The translations under genes and the position numbers were made by a program. DNA of 64,000 nucleotides from Pseudomonadales bacterium. GTDB lineage: Bacteria; Pseudomonadota; Gammaproteobacteria; Pseudomonadales; Azotimanducaceae. The notes below the pieces were generated by a model. It did not search any database. It was not told the DNA's origin and saw only the letters and a list, made by a program, of their open reading frames with translations. The stretch covers positions 1 to 64,000 of the forward strand of contig SLQW01000053.1 of NCBI GenBank assembly GCA_007131295.1, read 5' to 3'. Shown piece after piece: positions 19,348-32,109 of this stretch (the stretch's first letter is position 1; each line of letters begins with the position of its first letter).

Positions 19348-20328
19348 TCAAAGGTCGAAGTGACACGCAACCAGATGGTCGGTAGCGCCGTCGCGGGCAA
19401 CCTGGCGCAACGCCGGGCGTTCGCTGCGACAGCGCGCTTCCGCATGGGGACAACGGGTATGGAAGGGACAACCGGAAGGCGGGTCGATGGGTGACGGGAC
19501 ATCCCCTTCGAGTACGGTGCGCCGACTGCGACGGTTCGGGTCGGGGCTTGGGATGGCCGAGATCAGGGCCCGGGTGTAGGGGTGCCGTGGGCGCGCCAGA
19601 AGTCCATCCGCATCGGCATACTCCATGATCCGACCCAGGTACATGACAGCGATGGTGTCCGAAACATGGCGTACCACGGCCAGGTCGTGAGCGATGAAGA
19701 GATAACCTAGCCCGAGTTCCTGCTGCAGGTGCAGCAGCAGGTTCAGGATCTGGCTCTGAATCGACACGTCCAGAGCCGAAACCGGCTCGTCGCAGACCAG
19801 GAGTCGCGGACCCAGGGCTATGGCACGGGCGATGCTGATGCGCTGGCGCTGGCCGCCGGAAAACTCGAACGGAAAGCGCTCGGCGGCGCTCGCTGGCAGG
19901 CCCACCAGCTCGAGCAGTTCATGCACGCGCGCGAGCCGCTCTGCCGCCGTACCAACGCGATGAATGATCAGGGGTTCCTCGATCAGATTGCCGACGGTGT
20001 GACGGCTGTTGAGTGACTCCGCAGGATCCTGGAACACCATCTGCAACTCCCGGCGCAGCGGCTTCAGACGGCGTCGCGACAGCTTCGAGATGTCCTGGCC
20101 CTCGAACAGGATTTGCCCTGAAGTGGGTGCGAGCAGGCGGACCACGGTCTTGCCCAACGTGGACTTCCCGCAGCCGGACTCGCCCACGAGCCCGAGGGTC
20201 TTCCCGCGATCGAGAGTGAGAGACACGCCGTCTACGGCGCGATTCGTGCCACGAGCCCGCAGCAGCACGCCGCCACGGACAGGGAAGTGGGTCGCGAGAT
20301 CGCGCAGTTCGAGCAGTGGGACGGTCAC
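19348..20328 (-). CDS. Oligopeptide-type ABC transporter ATP-binding protein (OppF/DppF-like)
   Basis: A 326-residue ATPase with Walker [19 protein letters not shown], signature FSGGQRQRISIARA, Walker B LLVCDEPVSALD and the C-terminal oligopeptide/dipeptide extension with cysteines (GCPFHTRCPHAEARC). That extension is typical of Opp/Dpp ATPases and may hold an iron-sulfur cluster. It is the last gene of a five-gene minus-strand importer operon; its start overlaps the stop of the OppD-like gene by 4 bases. In Escherichia coli YejF the two ATPases are one chain, here they are separate. Confidence 0.88.
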   Translation of the reverse strand: MTVPLLELRDLATHFPVRGGVLLRARGTNRAVDGVSLTLDRGKTLGLVGESGCGKSTLGKTVVRLLAPTSGQILFEGQDISKLSRRRLKPLRRELQMVFQDPAESLNSRHTVGNLIEEPLIIHRVGTAAERLARVHELLELVGLPASAAERFPFEFSGGQRQRISIARAIALGPRLLVCDEPVSALDVSIQSQILNLLLHLQQELGLGYLFIAHDLAVVRHVSDTIAVMYLGRIMEYADADGLLARPRHPYTRALISAIPSPDPNRRSRRTVLEGDVPSPIDPPSGCPFHTRCPHAEARCRSERPALRQVARDGATDHLVACHFDL

Positions 20329-21323
20329 GGCGTCGGCTCGCTGGCAATGCGCTGCCAGTGATGACAGGCAACATGGTGGTCGGGTCCGGTCCGCACCAGG
20401 GGTGGTTGCTCCCGGCGGCAGCGATCATCCGCGTGCGGGCAGCGATTGTTGAAGCGACAGCCATCAGGCAGTGCGGACAGTGTCGGCACCATGCCGCTGA
20501 TGGTCGGCAGGCGGGTTTTTCTCGGGGTTTCGAGATGGGGAATCGAGGCTAACAGTCCCCTCGTGTAGGGATGCCTCGGCTCGGCGAAGAGCTGACGAAC
20601 CGGTGCCTGCTCCGCGACACGGCCGGCATACATGACGACGACGTCATCGCATTGCTCGGCAATCACGCCGAGGTCGTGCGTAATCAACAGCACGCCCATG
20701 CCGGATTCCGAGCGCAGGGAAGCGATCAATTCCAGAATCTGTGCCTGCACTGTGACGTCGAGCGCCGTCGTCGGCTCGTCCGCGATCAGCAGGGCGGGAT
20801 CGCAGGCCAGAGCGATGGCGATCATGACCCGCTGACGCATGCCACCGGACAGCTGGTGCGGGTACTCGGACAGTCTAACTTCGGGAGCCGGTATGCCGAC
20901 ACGCTGCAGCAGAGCGACGGCACGCTCGAGAGCCTGCCGTTTATCGAAACCCTTATGCAGGATCAGGGACTCGGCGATCTGGCGGCCGATCCGATGTACC
21001 GGATTGAGCGCCGTCATCGGCTCCTGAAAGATCATGCCGATGCGATGCCCGCGGATACGGTGCATGGTGTCTCGGTCTGCCTGCACGAGGTCGACCCCTT
21101 CGAGGCGAATTTCACCTTCGAGGATCTGCCCCATCGGTTGAGGCAGGAGCCTCATTATCGACAGGGCGGTGACGCTCTTGCCGCAGCCGGACTCCCCGAC
21201 GATGCCGAGAGTGCGGCCATGCTCCACGCGGATGTCGATGCCATCCACGGCGCGCAGGCGACCTCCCTCGGTATCAAAGGCGGTGACGAGCCCTTTGACC
21301 TCCAGCAGTGCTCGGTCGGTCAC
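20325..21323 (-). CDS. Oligopeptide-type ABC transporter ATP-binding protein (OppD/DppD-like)
   Basis: A 332-residue ATPase with Walker [21 protein letters not shown]-loop in [18 protein letters not shown], signature [16 protein letters not shown], Walker [13 protein letters not shown] and the cysteine-containing C-terminal extension ([14 protein letters not shown]). It pairs with the OppF-like subunit to drive peptide import. The ATG lies 4 bases after the binding-protein stop, and its own stop overlaps the next gene, consistent with a single coupled operon. Confidence 0.88.
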   Translation of the reverse strand: MTDRALLEVKGLVTAFDTEGGRLRAVDGIDIRVEHGRTLGIVGESGCGKSVTALSIMRLLPQPMGQILEGEIRLEGVDLVQADRDTMHRIRGHRIGMIFQEPMTALNPVHRIGRQIAESLILHKGFDKRQALERAVALLQRVGIPAPEVRLSEYPHQLSGGMRQRVMIAIALACDPALLIADEPTTALDVTVQAQILELIASLRSESGMGVLLITHDLGVIAEQCDDVVVMYAGRVAEQAPVRQLFAEPRHPYTRGLLASIPHLETPRKTRLPTISGMVPTLSALPDGCRFNNRCPHADDRCRREQPPLVRTGPDHHVACHHWQRIASEPTP

Positions 21324-21327
21324 GGGC

Positions 21328-23412
21328 TCAGTCCGGCCGATAGCGGTCGTGAACCTCGATGATGGGGTCGAAGCTTTCCCCCGACCGCCGCGCGGCCAGC
21401 ACCTGCTCGCGCTTGCCTGGCTCGATCCAGCCGAGCCAGTACTGCAGAGGATCGCGGGAAATCCGGACGTCGAAGTGTTCCGGCCAGCGCGCCCAGCGCC
21501 AAGCGGCGACCCGGTAGAAGGGCATCACGAACCCCGGTATGAACGACGCGTCCTCGTAGAGGATTTCTTCCATGCGGAACGCGAGCTCTCGCATCTCGTC
21601 AGCCCTTTCCGAAGCACGATAGCGCTCGATCAGGTCATCGAGCTCGCGGTTGGCGATAACCTGCAGATTGTTCGTCTGGGCCTTGGGGCGCCGGTCGGGG
21701 TTCGGTGAACCATCCGGCAGAAACGCGCGATCGTAGGCATTAACTGAGTGGTAGGTCTCCCAATAGCGGGGATACATCTCAGGCGACACGTTGAACGCCA
21801 CGAATTGGATGTCGTGCTGCTTTTCCTGCACTTTCTTCCAGGCCGCCGTGCCGTCGAGCACTTCGATCCGGAAATTGACGCCGGCCCTGAGCGCTTCGCG
21901 CTGCATGATGGTAAGGATGTCCTGGAGGTTTTCGTAACCCGTGGTCAGCGTGAATGCGAGGCGCTGGCCGCGCTCGTTGACCAGGACACCGTCGTTGTCG
22001 CGCTCCGTGAATCCGGCGCGAGCGAATGCCTCGAGGGCCTTGTCGACATCGAACTCCCGGGCACGGATGTCGGGGTGCGTGAACTCCCCATAACCATCGG
22101 CCGTGGTGTGCATGCGGGTGTAGTCGCCGCGGAAATACTCCCGTAGCACACGCTCCCAGTTGCTCGCATAGTGCAGCCCCTCACGAATGTCACGGTTGTC
22201 GAGCAGCGGCCGCGATGAATTGATCCAGAAGCCGTAGGTCGGGCGAGGACGCTCGTTGTAGAACGTGTACTTGGCTACGAGGCCGTTTGCGACCAGCGGA
22301 TCGTCGTCGGGCAGCCGGTCGTAGAAATAGTCGGGAAGATTCAGGCCGAATGCGTCGATCTCGCCCGCGCGGAAGGACTCGAAGCGCTTCGCCGTATCGC
22401 GAATGACGCTGAAGTGGACCCGGTCGTAGTTGAATCGATTGCGCCAGAACGGAAGGTCCTTGGCCCACCAGTCCTCGTTCCGGGTCAGGGCGATGCTGCG
22501 GCCGCGGCGCACGTCCTGATCACGCACCACGTAGGCACCGCTCGTGGGCACGAAACGCCACTGGTAGCGATCGACGAAATCCGGCCCGAACTCGTCGAAG
22601 AAGTGGGCGGGCAAGGGCTCCAGGTTGAGCACTCTCCCGAGCATATCGGGCTTCGCTTCCGGCAACGTCACGGAAAAGGTGAGATCGTCGTAACGCACGA
22701 CGCGGACGTAGTTGCGACTGTAGAAGTTGTTGTACCAGGGGTCGTTGATCCACGGGCTCTGGAAGAAGTAGAACATGAACAGCAGATCATCGGCGGTGAT
22801 GCGCTCGCCATCGGACCAGCGTGCTGCCGGATTGATGCGGACGTACACCGTACGATTCGCCCGGTCCTCTGCCCAGGATTCGGCGATGCCGGGGTAGTAG
22901 CGGAAGTTGCCGTCGACGATCGAGATGTCTTCAGGATGGCGATTGCCGAAGCTCATGACTACGTCATCGAGAATGAACGGTCGAAAGGCGCTGTTCGCAT
23001 CCGGGCCGACGCGGCGCAGCGTGCGCGGAAAATCCTGAATGGCGGTGTACCAGGTTCCGCCTTTCTGTGCGTCCGGAGAGGCGAATTCGGGCAGATCCGA
23101 ACCGTCCTGCCAATCGAGCCCGTCAGGAATATCATCAGGGGTCGCGAACACGAAGAACGGCTCGAGTTCTCCGGCTGCGGCCATGGCGTCGATTTCTTCC
23201 TGAGTGATCTCACCCCGCTCGAACGCCTCGCGCAGACTCGGTGTCATGCTTGGTTGGTTCGCGAAGTGCTCTTCCATGGCGGCGCGCGCCATGGCGCGTC
23301 GCTCCTCGAGCGCGCCGCTGTCCATGGCATCCCGATCGCCCCCGCAGCCGGTGCTGAGCAGCAGCAGGGCCAGCAGGGCCGGCAGCGCGGTAGCGATGGA
23401 TGGTCTGGGCAT
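21328..23412 (-). CDS. Extracellular solute-binding lipoprotein, YejA-like (peptide / microcin C type)
   Basis: A 694-residue family-5 solute-binding protein. The N-terminal hydrophobic segment ends in a lipobox (LLLLSTGCGG), predicting a lipoprotein with modified Cys near residue 23. After an acidic, helix-rich stretch of about 100 residues, the SBP_bac_5 core follows (PGIAESWAEDRANRTVYVRI, ARWSDGERITADDLLFMFYF, IREGLHYASNWERVLREYF). YejA-like proteins bind oligopeptides or peptide-nucleotide compounds. First residues MPRPSIATALPALLALLLL give a clear start. It sits 12 bases after the YejE-like permease gene. The acidic stretch before the core is longer than I expect for the family. Confidence 0.82.
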   Translation of the reverse strand: MPRPSIATALPALLALLLLSTGCGGDRDAMDSGALEERRAMARAAMEEHFANQPSMTPSLREAFERGEITQEEIDAMAAAGELEPFFVFATPDDIPDGLDWQDGSDLPEFASPDAQKGGTWYTAIQDFPRTLRRVGPDANSAFRPFILDDVVMSFGNRHPEDISIVDGNFRYYPGIAESWAEDRANRTVYVRINPAARWSDGERITADDLLFMFYFFQSPWINDPWYNNFYSRNYVRVVRYDDLTFSVTLPEAKPDMLGRVLNLEPLPAHFFDEFGPDFVDRYQWRFVPTSGAYVVRDQDVRRGRSIALTRNEDWWAKDLPFWRNRFNYDRVHFSVIRDTAKRFESFRAGEIDAFGLNLPDYFYDRLPDDDPLVANGLVAKYTFYNERPRPTYGFWINSSRPLLDNRDIREGLHYASNWERVLREYFRGDYTRMHTTADGYGEFTHPDIRAREFDVDKALEAFARAGFTERDNDGVLVNERGQRLAFTLTTGYENLQDILTIMQREALRAGVNFRIEVLDGTAAWKKVQEKQHDIQFVAFNVSPEMYPRYWETYHSVNAYDRAFLPDGSPNPDRRPKAQTNNLQVIANRELDDLIERYRASERADEMRELAFRMEEILYEDASFIPGFVMPFYRVAAWRWARWPEHFDVRISRDPLQYWLGWIEPGKREQVLAARRSGESFDPIIEVHDRYRPD

Positions 23413-23424
23413 GATGGTTTCTCC

Positions 23425-24498
23425 TCACTTGTAGAGGGTGAACTGACGAGGATCGAAGGCCTCGCGGACGGCTTCGCCGATAAAAGTCACCAGCAGCAGG
23501 ATGATCACCAGGGCCGCGAAGGCCGAGCTGACGATCCACGGGGCGGTGGTCAGGTTGGCAGTACCCTGCTTGAGCATTTCGCCGATGCTCGGTGTCGGTG
23601 GCGGTAGTCCGAAACCGAGGAAGTCCAGCGCCGTGATTGCGGTGATTGCACCGACCACGGTGAAGGGAACGAAGGTGACCATGGTAGCCACCGTGTTCGG
23701 CAGAATGTGGCGGAAGATGATTCTCGGCGTGCTTGCCCCGAGCACCTGTGCAGCGGCGGCATAGTCTCTGGCCTTTTCCTTGTAGGTAGCCGTGCGCATG
23801 TAGTAGGTCAGGCCGGTCCAGGAAAACAGGACCATGATCAAAAGCAGGATCGTCACCCTCGCACCGACGCTGAACGTTGCCGGAATCACGGAAAAGATGA
23901 TGATCACCATGTAAAGGAACGGCACGTTCGACCAGATCTCGATGATGCGCTGGAACAGCAGATCGAACAGACCGCCGAAATATCCCATTGCGCAGCCGAT
24001 CGCCACGCCGATGAGATAAGTCAGGGCCGTGAAAGCAAGTGCAAACAGCATGGCGGTACGGAAGCCATAGACGAGGCGCGCGAGAATATCTCGCCCTGTG
24101 GTGTCGGTACCCAGGTAATGACCACGCTGGAAGTCCGGTGGTTCCGCTCGCAGGATGCCGCCGATCGCATCGTTGTAGTAAGGCCCCCAGGGGATCAGCG
24201 GCATGATGACCCGATCATCTCCGCCCTGGGCCTCGAAGTGAGCCTGTAATTCCCGGTAGTCCACCGGAGTGCGGCCCGCGGATCCCTCCAGGCCGTAGAC
24301 CGACCCGAGTTCCACGGGGCCGTAGGTCGGAAAGCTCCACTCGCCCTGATAGCGGACCGCGAGGGCGCGGTCATTGATGATCAGTTCCGAAACCGCAGAG
24401 ATCGCCAGGAGCACGACCAGGATGATGAAGGAGTAGTAACCGCGCCGGATTTCGCGGAAACGCCTCAGCTTGCGGACGGTGAGCGGGTTCAGGCGCAT
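23425..24498 (-). CDS. ABC permease, YejE-like (peptide import)
   Basis: A 357-residue membrane protein. The first hydrophobic segment (YYSFIILVVLLAISAVSELI) is followed by a periplasmic region of about 100 residues (VIMPLIPWGPYYNDAIG), then HYLGTDTTGRDILARLVYGF and the BPD permease core with the EAA loop (AAAAQVLGASTPRIIFRHILPN). This layout is that of YejE/OppC-type subunits with an extended periplasmic loop. One base separates it from the YejB-like gene upstream. It pairs with that subunit to form the pore. Confidence 0.85.
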   Translation of the reverse strand: MRLNPLTVRKLRRFREIRRGYYSFIILVVLLAISAVSELIINDRALAVRYQGEWSFPTYGPVELGSVYGLEGSAGRTPVDYRELQAHFEAQGGDDRVIMPLIPWGPYYNDAIGGILRAEPPDFQRGHYLGTDTTGRDILARLVYGFRTAMLFALAFTALTYLIGVAIGCAMGYFGGLFDLLFQRIIEIWSNVPFLYMVIIIFSVIPATFSVGARVTILLLIMVLFSWTGLTYYMRTATYKEKARDYAAAAQVLGASTPRIIFRHILPNTVATMVTFVPFTVVGAITAITALDFLGFGLPPPTPSIGEMLKQGTANLTTAPWIVSSAFAALVIILLLVTFIGEAVREAFDPRQFTLYK

Positions 24499-24499
24499 G

Positions 24500-25519
24500 T
24501 CACTGAAACCTGATGCGCGGATCGACCAGGGCGACCAGAAGGTCGGAAAGGATGTTGCCGATCAGCAGCAGCAGGCTTGCGAGCAGCACGACGCCCATCA
24601 CCACCGGATAATCGCGGTCGAAAATCGAATTCAGCCCGAGCAGGCCGAAGCCATCGATGTCGAAAATCGTTTCGATGAGGAACGAGCCGCTGACCAGAAG
24701 CGTGATGTTCTGCCCGAAGGTGGTGGCAATAGGAATCAGCGAATTGCGCAGGGCGTGGCCGTAGACGGCACTTTCGAAGGATACCCCCTTGGCCAGGGCT
24801 GTGCGCACATAGTCGGCCGCCAGGTTGTCCATCAGGTTGTTCTTCATCAGGAGCGTGGTGACGGCGAAACTGCCTACCAGATAGCAGATGAGGGGCAGCG
24901 TCGCATGATGCAGGAGGTCCTTGGTCTTACCCCAGAACGACAGCTCATCAAAGTAAAGACTGGTGAATCCGCCCATCGGGAACCACTGCAGCTCGGCGGC
25001 GAAGAACAGCAGCAGCAACGCTCCGAGGACGTAGCCGGGCACGGCGTAGCCAGTGAAGATGATGATCGACGTGAGGTTGTCGATCATGGTCCGGTGGCGT
25101 ATCGCCTTGACCACGCCCAGCGGAATGCAGACCAGATAGGTGATGACGAGGCTGGTGAGGCCGAAGAACAAGGAGACGGGAAAGCGTTCCCGGATCACGT
25201 CCCAGACGGGCTGGTGGTAACGGTAGGACTGGCCGAGGTCTCCAGTCAGCACCTTGCCAAGCCAGTCGACGTAACTGATGTACCAGGGCTTGTCGAAGCC
25301 GTAGTACTCCGCCAGGGCCTGCAGCTGACTTTCGGAAAGGGCCATGCCTTCGCCGGCGGCAGGCGCGGCACCGGTCGCCAGCGCCGCCTGCTGAGCCTCC
25401 ATGATGGCACGTTCCAGTGGGCCACCAGGCACGAGCCGGGTCACAGCGAACACCAGCAAGGTGATGCCGATCAGCGTGGGAATGACCAGCAGTAAACGCC
25501 GAAGGAAGTAGTCGCGCAT
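24500..25519 (-). CDS. ABC permease, YejB-like (peptide import), first gene of the operon
   Basis: A 339-residue permease of the OppB/YejB type: MRDYFLRRLLLVIPTLIGIT, the typical RLVPGGP after the first membrane segment, GDLGQSYRYHQPVWDVIRER, and the EAA-loop region YVRTALAKGVSFESAVYGHA. The insertion of about 40 residues between the first segment and YYGFDKPW is usual for YejB. It opens the five-gene minus-strand operon YejB-YejE-YejA-like plus two ATPases. It probably imports peptides or peptide-linked compounds across the inner membrane. Confidence 0.85.
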   Translation of the reverse strand: MRDYFLRRLLLVIPTLIGITLLVFAVTRLVPGGPLERAIMEAQQAALATGAAPAAGEGMALSESQLQALAEYYGFDKPWYISYVDWLGKVLTGDLGQSYRYHQPVWDVIRERFPVSLFFGLTSLVITYLVCIPLGVVKAIRHRTMIDNLTSIIIFTGYAVPGYVLGALLLLFFAAELQWFPMGGFTSLYFDELSFWGKTKDLLHHATLPLICYLVGSFAVTTLLMKNNLMDNLAADYVRTALAKGVSFESAVYGHALRNSLIPIATTFGQNITLLVSGSFLIETIFDIDGFGLLGLNSIFDRDYPVVMGVVLLASLLLLIGNILSDLLVALVDPRIRFQ

Positions 25520-25865
25520 CAGGGTCCGGTGACTGGAGCAGCCGGACGCCGCTCATGGCACACGGCGGCATTTCATCACAATGACAGGACCGCAGCAAAA
25601 AAAGCCGGCGCGTTCCGCTTCAGTGCAGGCGGGCTCCGCGGTCGAATGCGATTCCTGGCGCCCGCGTGCGCTGTTCTGGACCGGGGTCGCGGCCTTCCAG
25701 CCAGCGGCCGCAAGCGGATCCGGTCACAGTCGTAGGCAAACAGGCGTTCGCTGCGGTCGAGGAGGCCTCCGAGGTGGCAGAGGGTGTCGCGGGTAGGGGA
25801 GCGCGGTTCGGCCGGCGTCCAGGACCGCAAGTGAAGGTTGCGGTAGTACCGCGAAGCCGGCTTCT
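25520..25865. other. 346-base gap with coding-like minus-strand stretch but no supported gene
   Basis: No complete gene can be supported between the YejB-like start and the GNAT stop. On the minus strand from about 25858 to 25690 one frame reads KKPASRYYRNLHLRSWTP, then RDTLCHLGGLLDRSERLFA, with mostly G or C at third positions. It has no credible start codon or ribosome-binding site, and it degenerates after that into Arg/Pro-rich shadow-like sequence. It could be a gene remnant, a small gene with an unusual start, or chance. A run of seven A at 25595-25601 is also present. Confidence 0.3.
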
Positions 25866-26863
25866 TCAGAGGTTGAGTTGACGTAGGTTCGGGTCCGTCA
25901 GAGATCGGTCGAACAGGCGCACGAAGACGTCGCCGTACTGACGGGTCAGCGGCGCGTCGTTGAGGTTGAGGAAACCGCGTTCGACGTCGTGTTGCGGCTG
26001 GACTACGAGTCCGGTGCGGTCCGCGAGCACGAAATTTTCGCTGCGATCGCGCATGTCGGGATGAACCACGCGGATGAGCAAGGAGCTCGGAAGGCGTCGA
26101 GAAAGCTCCAGCAGCTGATGCCCGTCGCGGACCATGCGCGTGATGTCGTGGACCAGGATGCGCACCGTGGCCTGCTCGTTGCGGCGCGCGAAGCGCGAGA
26201 GTATCGCCGCCAGTTCGGCACTCCCGAACAGATCCGGGTCCAGATCCTGGGCGAAGATCGATACCTCCCGCCGGGCGTGTGCGCATAGTGCGCCGATCGC
26301 GTCGGCGAGATCCGGCTTGCCCTCCAACATGCGCACGCTGTCCCTCGAGTCCTGAAGGGAGGGCAGTTCATAGGGAATGCGGTCCGCCTCGGCCTTGATC
26401 ACCTCGCGGGGCGCATCGGGTTGAGGGCTGAACGGAATCCCCAGAGTCATCTCCATGTGCACGTGGGGAATGCCGGCCTCATCGAAGACCTGGCCGGAGG
26501 GCTCGAAGCCCGCCTTACGGTAAAACTCCAGGGCGTGGGTCTGGGCATGCAGGAAGACGCCATAACGCCCCTCGGCCCGGGCAGCCTCGACTGCTGCATC
26601 GAGCAGGGCGCGCCCGATTCCGAAGCCCCGGCGTTCGGCAAGCACGGCCATGCGGCCGATCTGGCCGCTGGGCAGCAGCCGCGCAGTGCCCACGGCCTGA
26701 CCTCGATGATCCTGGGCCAGGAAATGCGTGGCTCCGGCATCCTCGTCGTCCCACTCGAGTTCGCGGGGAACGTTCTGTTCTTCGATGAACACCGCCTCCC
26801 GCAGCTTGCGCAGGATATCCCGATCCTCGTTCCAGTCGGCCTGGCGGATGGTCACACCGACAG

Positions 26864-26867
<4 letters not shown>
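25866..26867 (-). CDS. GNAT N-acetyltransferase fused to a PLD-like C-terminal domain
   Basis: A 333-residue two-domain protein. Residues 1-150 form a GNAT domain of the ElaA/YjcF type (LREAVFIEEQNVPRELEWD, RLLPSGQIGRMAVLAERRGF with the acetyl-CoA loop GFGIGRALLDAA, HAQTHALEFYRKAGFEPSG). Residues about 180-333 form a second domain (CAHARREVSIFAQDLDPDLF, VRILVHDITRMVRDGH) ending DPNLRQLNL, resembling the DUF7931/PLD-like domain found fused to such acetyltransferases. The acceptor substrate is unknown. The ATG overlaps the stop of roxA by 4 bases, so it belongs to the roxA-purB-hflD-mnmA transcription unit. Confidence 0.75.
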
Positions 26868-30114
<3,247 letters not shown>

Positions 30115-30118
<4 letters not shown>

Positions 30119-31251
30119 GCTGCGCTCCGCGTGCTGGTGATGGCCGCATAGCGGCCCCGGCTGCTAATCACGGCGCCGCCGAGACAGACTTCACCGTGGT
30201 AGAAGCAGACGGACTGACCGGGGGTGATCGCCCGCTGCGGCTGCTCGAAGCTGACGAGCAGTGCGCCATCCGCCCGCCGGCTCAGGCGGCAGGCCTGATC
30301 GTGCTGGCGGTAGCGGATGCGGGCGCTACCGCGCCAGGGCAGCGCCGGCGCCTCGTCCACCCAGGAGGGCTCTTCGCAGACGAGCCAGTCGTGGTGCAGG
30401 GCGGGATGATCCGGACCCTGGGCAACGATCAGTGCATTGCGGGCGAGGTCCTTGTCGACCACGTACCAGGGCGCCTCGTCGGCGCCGCGGATACCGCCTA
30501 TGCCCAGACCCTGGCGCTGGCCCTGGGTGTAGTGAGCGAGTCCATGGTGCTCGGCCAGAGTGACGCCCTCGACGCTGACGATGGGACCGGGACGGCTGTG
30601 GATGTAGGTCGCGAGAAAATCCCGGAAGCGGCGCTCACCAATAAAGCAGATGCCAGTCGAGTCCTTCTTCGCGTGATTGTGAAAACCAGCGCGTGCGGCG
30701 ATCTGGCGTACGTCCTCTTTCTGCAGGTCGCCGAGCGGGAACAGTGCCTGGCTTAGTTGCGCACCGGGCACGGCGTGCAGGAAGTAGCTCTGGTCCTTGC
30801 CGGGGTCAACGCCTCGCAGCAGCTGAAAACGCCCGTCGCGTACCCGCGTGCGCGCATAGTGACCGGTGGCGATGCGCTCGGCGCCGAGCAGGCGGGCGTA
30901 CTCCAGGAAGACCTTGAACTTGATTTCGCGATTGCATAGGACATCCGGGTTCGGCGTGCGCCCGGCGCGGTATTCGGCGAGAAACTGCTCGAAGACGTTG
31001 TCCCAATACTCGGCCGCGAAGTTGGCCGTGTGCAGGGGAACGCCGAGACGGTCGCAGACGCGTTGGGCATCGGCGAGGTCCTCCCGGGCAGTGCAGTATT
31101 CGGTACCGTCGTCCTCTTCCCAGTTCTTCATGAACAGACCTTCGACCCGATGGCCGGCATCGCGCAGCAGGAGGGCGGCGACGGACGAGTCCACGCCGCC
31201 GGACATGCCGACGATAATGCGCGACGCTGCAGCAGGGGCCGGTTTTGCCAT
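30115..31251 (-). CDS. mnmA: tRNA-specific 2-thiouridylase MnmA
   Basis: Transfers sulfur to U34 of tRNA-Lys, -Glu and -Gln. The 378-residue product has the PP-loop ([16 protein letters not shown]), the catalytic Cys in [12 protein letters not shown] and the second in [13 protein letters not shown], and a C-terminal beta-barrel. The ATG at 31251 gives the family N-terminus; a frame up to 31554 is not plausible because it would run across moaC. Sulfur would arrive from the TusBCD-TusE relay encoded at 53.6-55.0 kb in this window. Divergent from moaC. Confidence 0.96.
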
Positions 31252-31348
31252 GAGCTCCGGGATTGGTGGGGTCGACGAGGCGCGGTATTGTAGCCACCTC
31301 ATTACGGAGCGACCAGCAACCGGAGGCAGCCATGGCGGCTGAGTCAGG

Positions 31349-31849
31349 ATGAGATCTTCCAGCGGATCGCCACCCTTGACCCATCTCGATGACGCGGGCC
31401 AGGCGCGCATGGTCGACGTCTCCGAAAAGGCCAGCAGCCGACGCGTCGCCGTTGCACGGGGCTGCGTCAGGATGGCGCCGGAGACGCTGGCGATGATCGA
31501 GCAGGGTGGTGCGGCGAAAGGAGATGTGCTCGCCGTAGCCCGGGTTGCGGGCATTCAGGCGGCGAAGCGTACCGGCGAGCTCATTCCTCTATGCCATCCG
31601 CTGCCCTTGGCGGCGGTCGAAATCCAGTTCCGCGCGGACCCCGACGCGGGTGAACTGTGGATCGAGGCGCGCTGTGTCATCGACGCCCGCACCGGCGTCG
31701 AGATGGAAGCCCTGACCGCAGTGAGCGTGGCAGCTCTGACCATTTACGACATGTGCAAGGCGGCCGATCGTAATATGTCCGTGGAACGCCTCGAGCTGAT
31801 CGAGAAGCACGGTGGCCGGTCTGGAAGCTGGGTGCGGCCTTCATCATGA
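31349..31849 (+). CDS. moaC: Cyclic pyranopterin monophosphate synthase MoaC
   Basis: Second step of molybdenum cofactor synthesis. The 166-residue protein contains [38 protein letters not shown] and [20 protein letters not shown], the MoaC core with its active-site Lys/His residues. The ATG at 31349 yields an 11-residue leader; a TTG a little further in would start at the usual MoaC N-terminus and is an alternative. Its stop overlaps moaD by 4 bases. moaA and moaB are not in the window. Confidence 0.93.
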   Translation: MRSSSGSPPLTHLDDAGQARMVDVSEKASSRRVAVARGCVRMAPETLAMIEQGGAAKGDVLAVARVAGIQAAKRTGELIPLCHPLPLAAVEIQFRADPDAGELWIEARCVIDARTGVEMEALTAVSVAALTIYDMCKAADRNMSVERLELIEKHGGRSGSWVRPSS

Positions 31850-32109
31850 CCGTCTTGGAACTGCGCTACCTGGCATCCCTGCGCGAGCGCGTCGGAACCG
31901 CAGCGGAGTCGCTGCCGGTGCCTGAGGAGGGGGTCGCCTTCGAGCAGCTCATCGTATTACTCGAGGCGCGCCATGGCGCGGAAGTCATGGCAGCCTTGAC
32001 CGACTCGAGCGTGCGGCTGGCGCTGAACCGGGAGCTGGTCGCGACCGACGGCCTGCGGCTGTGTCCGGGCGACGAGCTTGCGTTCCTGCCACCGGTCACC
32101 GGAGGCTGA
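31846..32109 (+). CDS. moaD: Molybdopterin synthase small subunit MoaD
   Basis: An 87-residue ubiquitin-like sulfur carrier ending in the required Gly-Gly (LPPVTGG), which becomes a thiocarboxylate and donates sulfur to precursor Z. The beta-grasp pattern is visible (LELRYLASLRERVG ... LCPGDELAFLPPVTGG). It overlaps moaC by 4 bases and abuts moaE directly, so the three are one operon. Confidence 0.93.
   Translation: MTVLELRYLASLRERVGTAAESLPVPEEGVAFEQLIVLLEARHGAEVMAALTDSSVRLALNRELVATDGLRLCPGDELAFLPPVTGG

Noticed and set aside
22414-23607. 397-codon plus-strand frame
   Set aside because: Antisense to the YejA-like lipoprotein gene.
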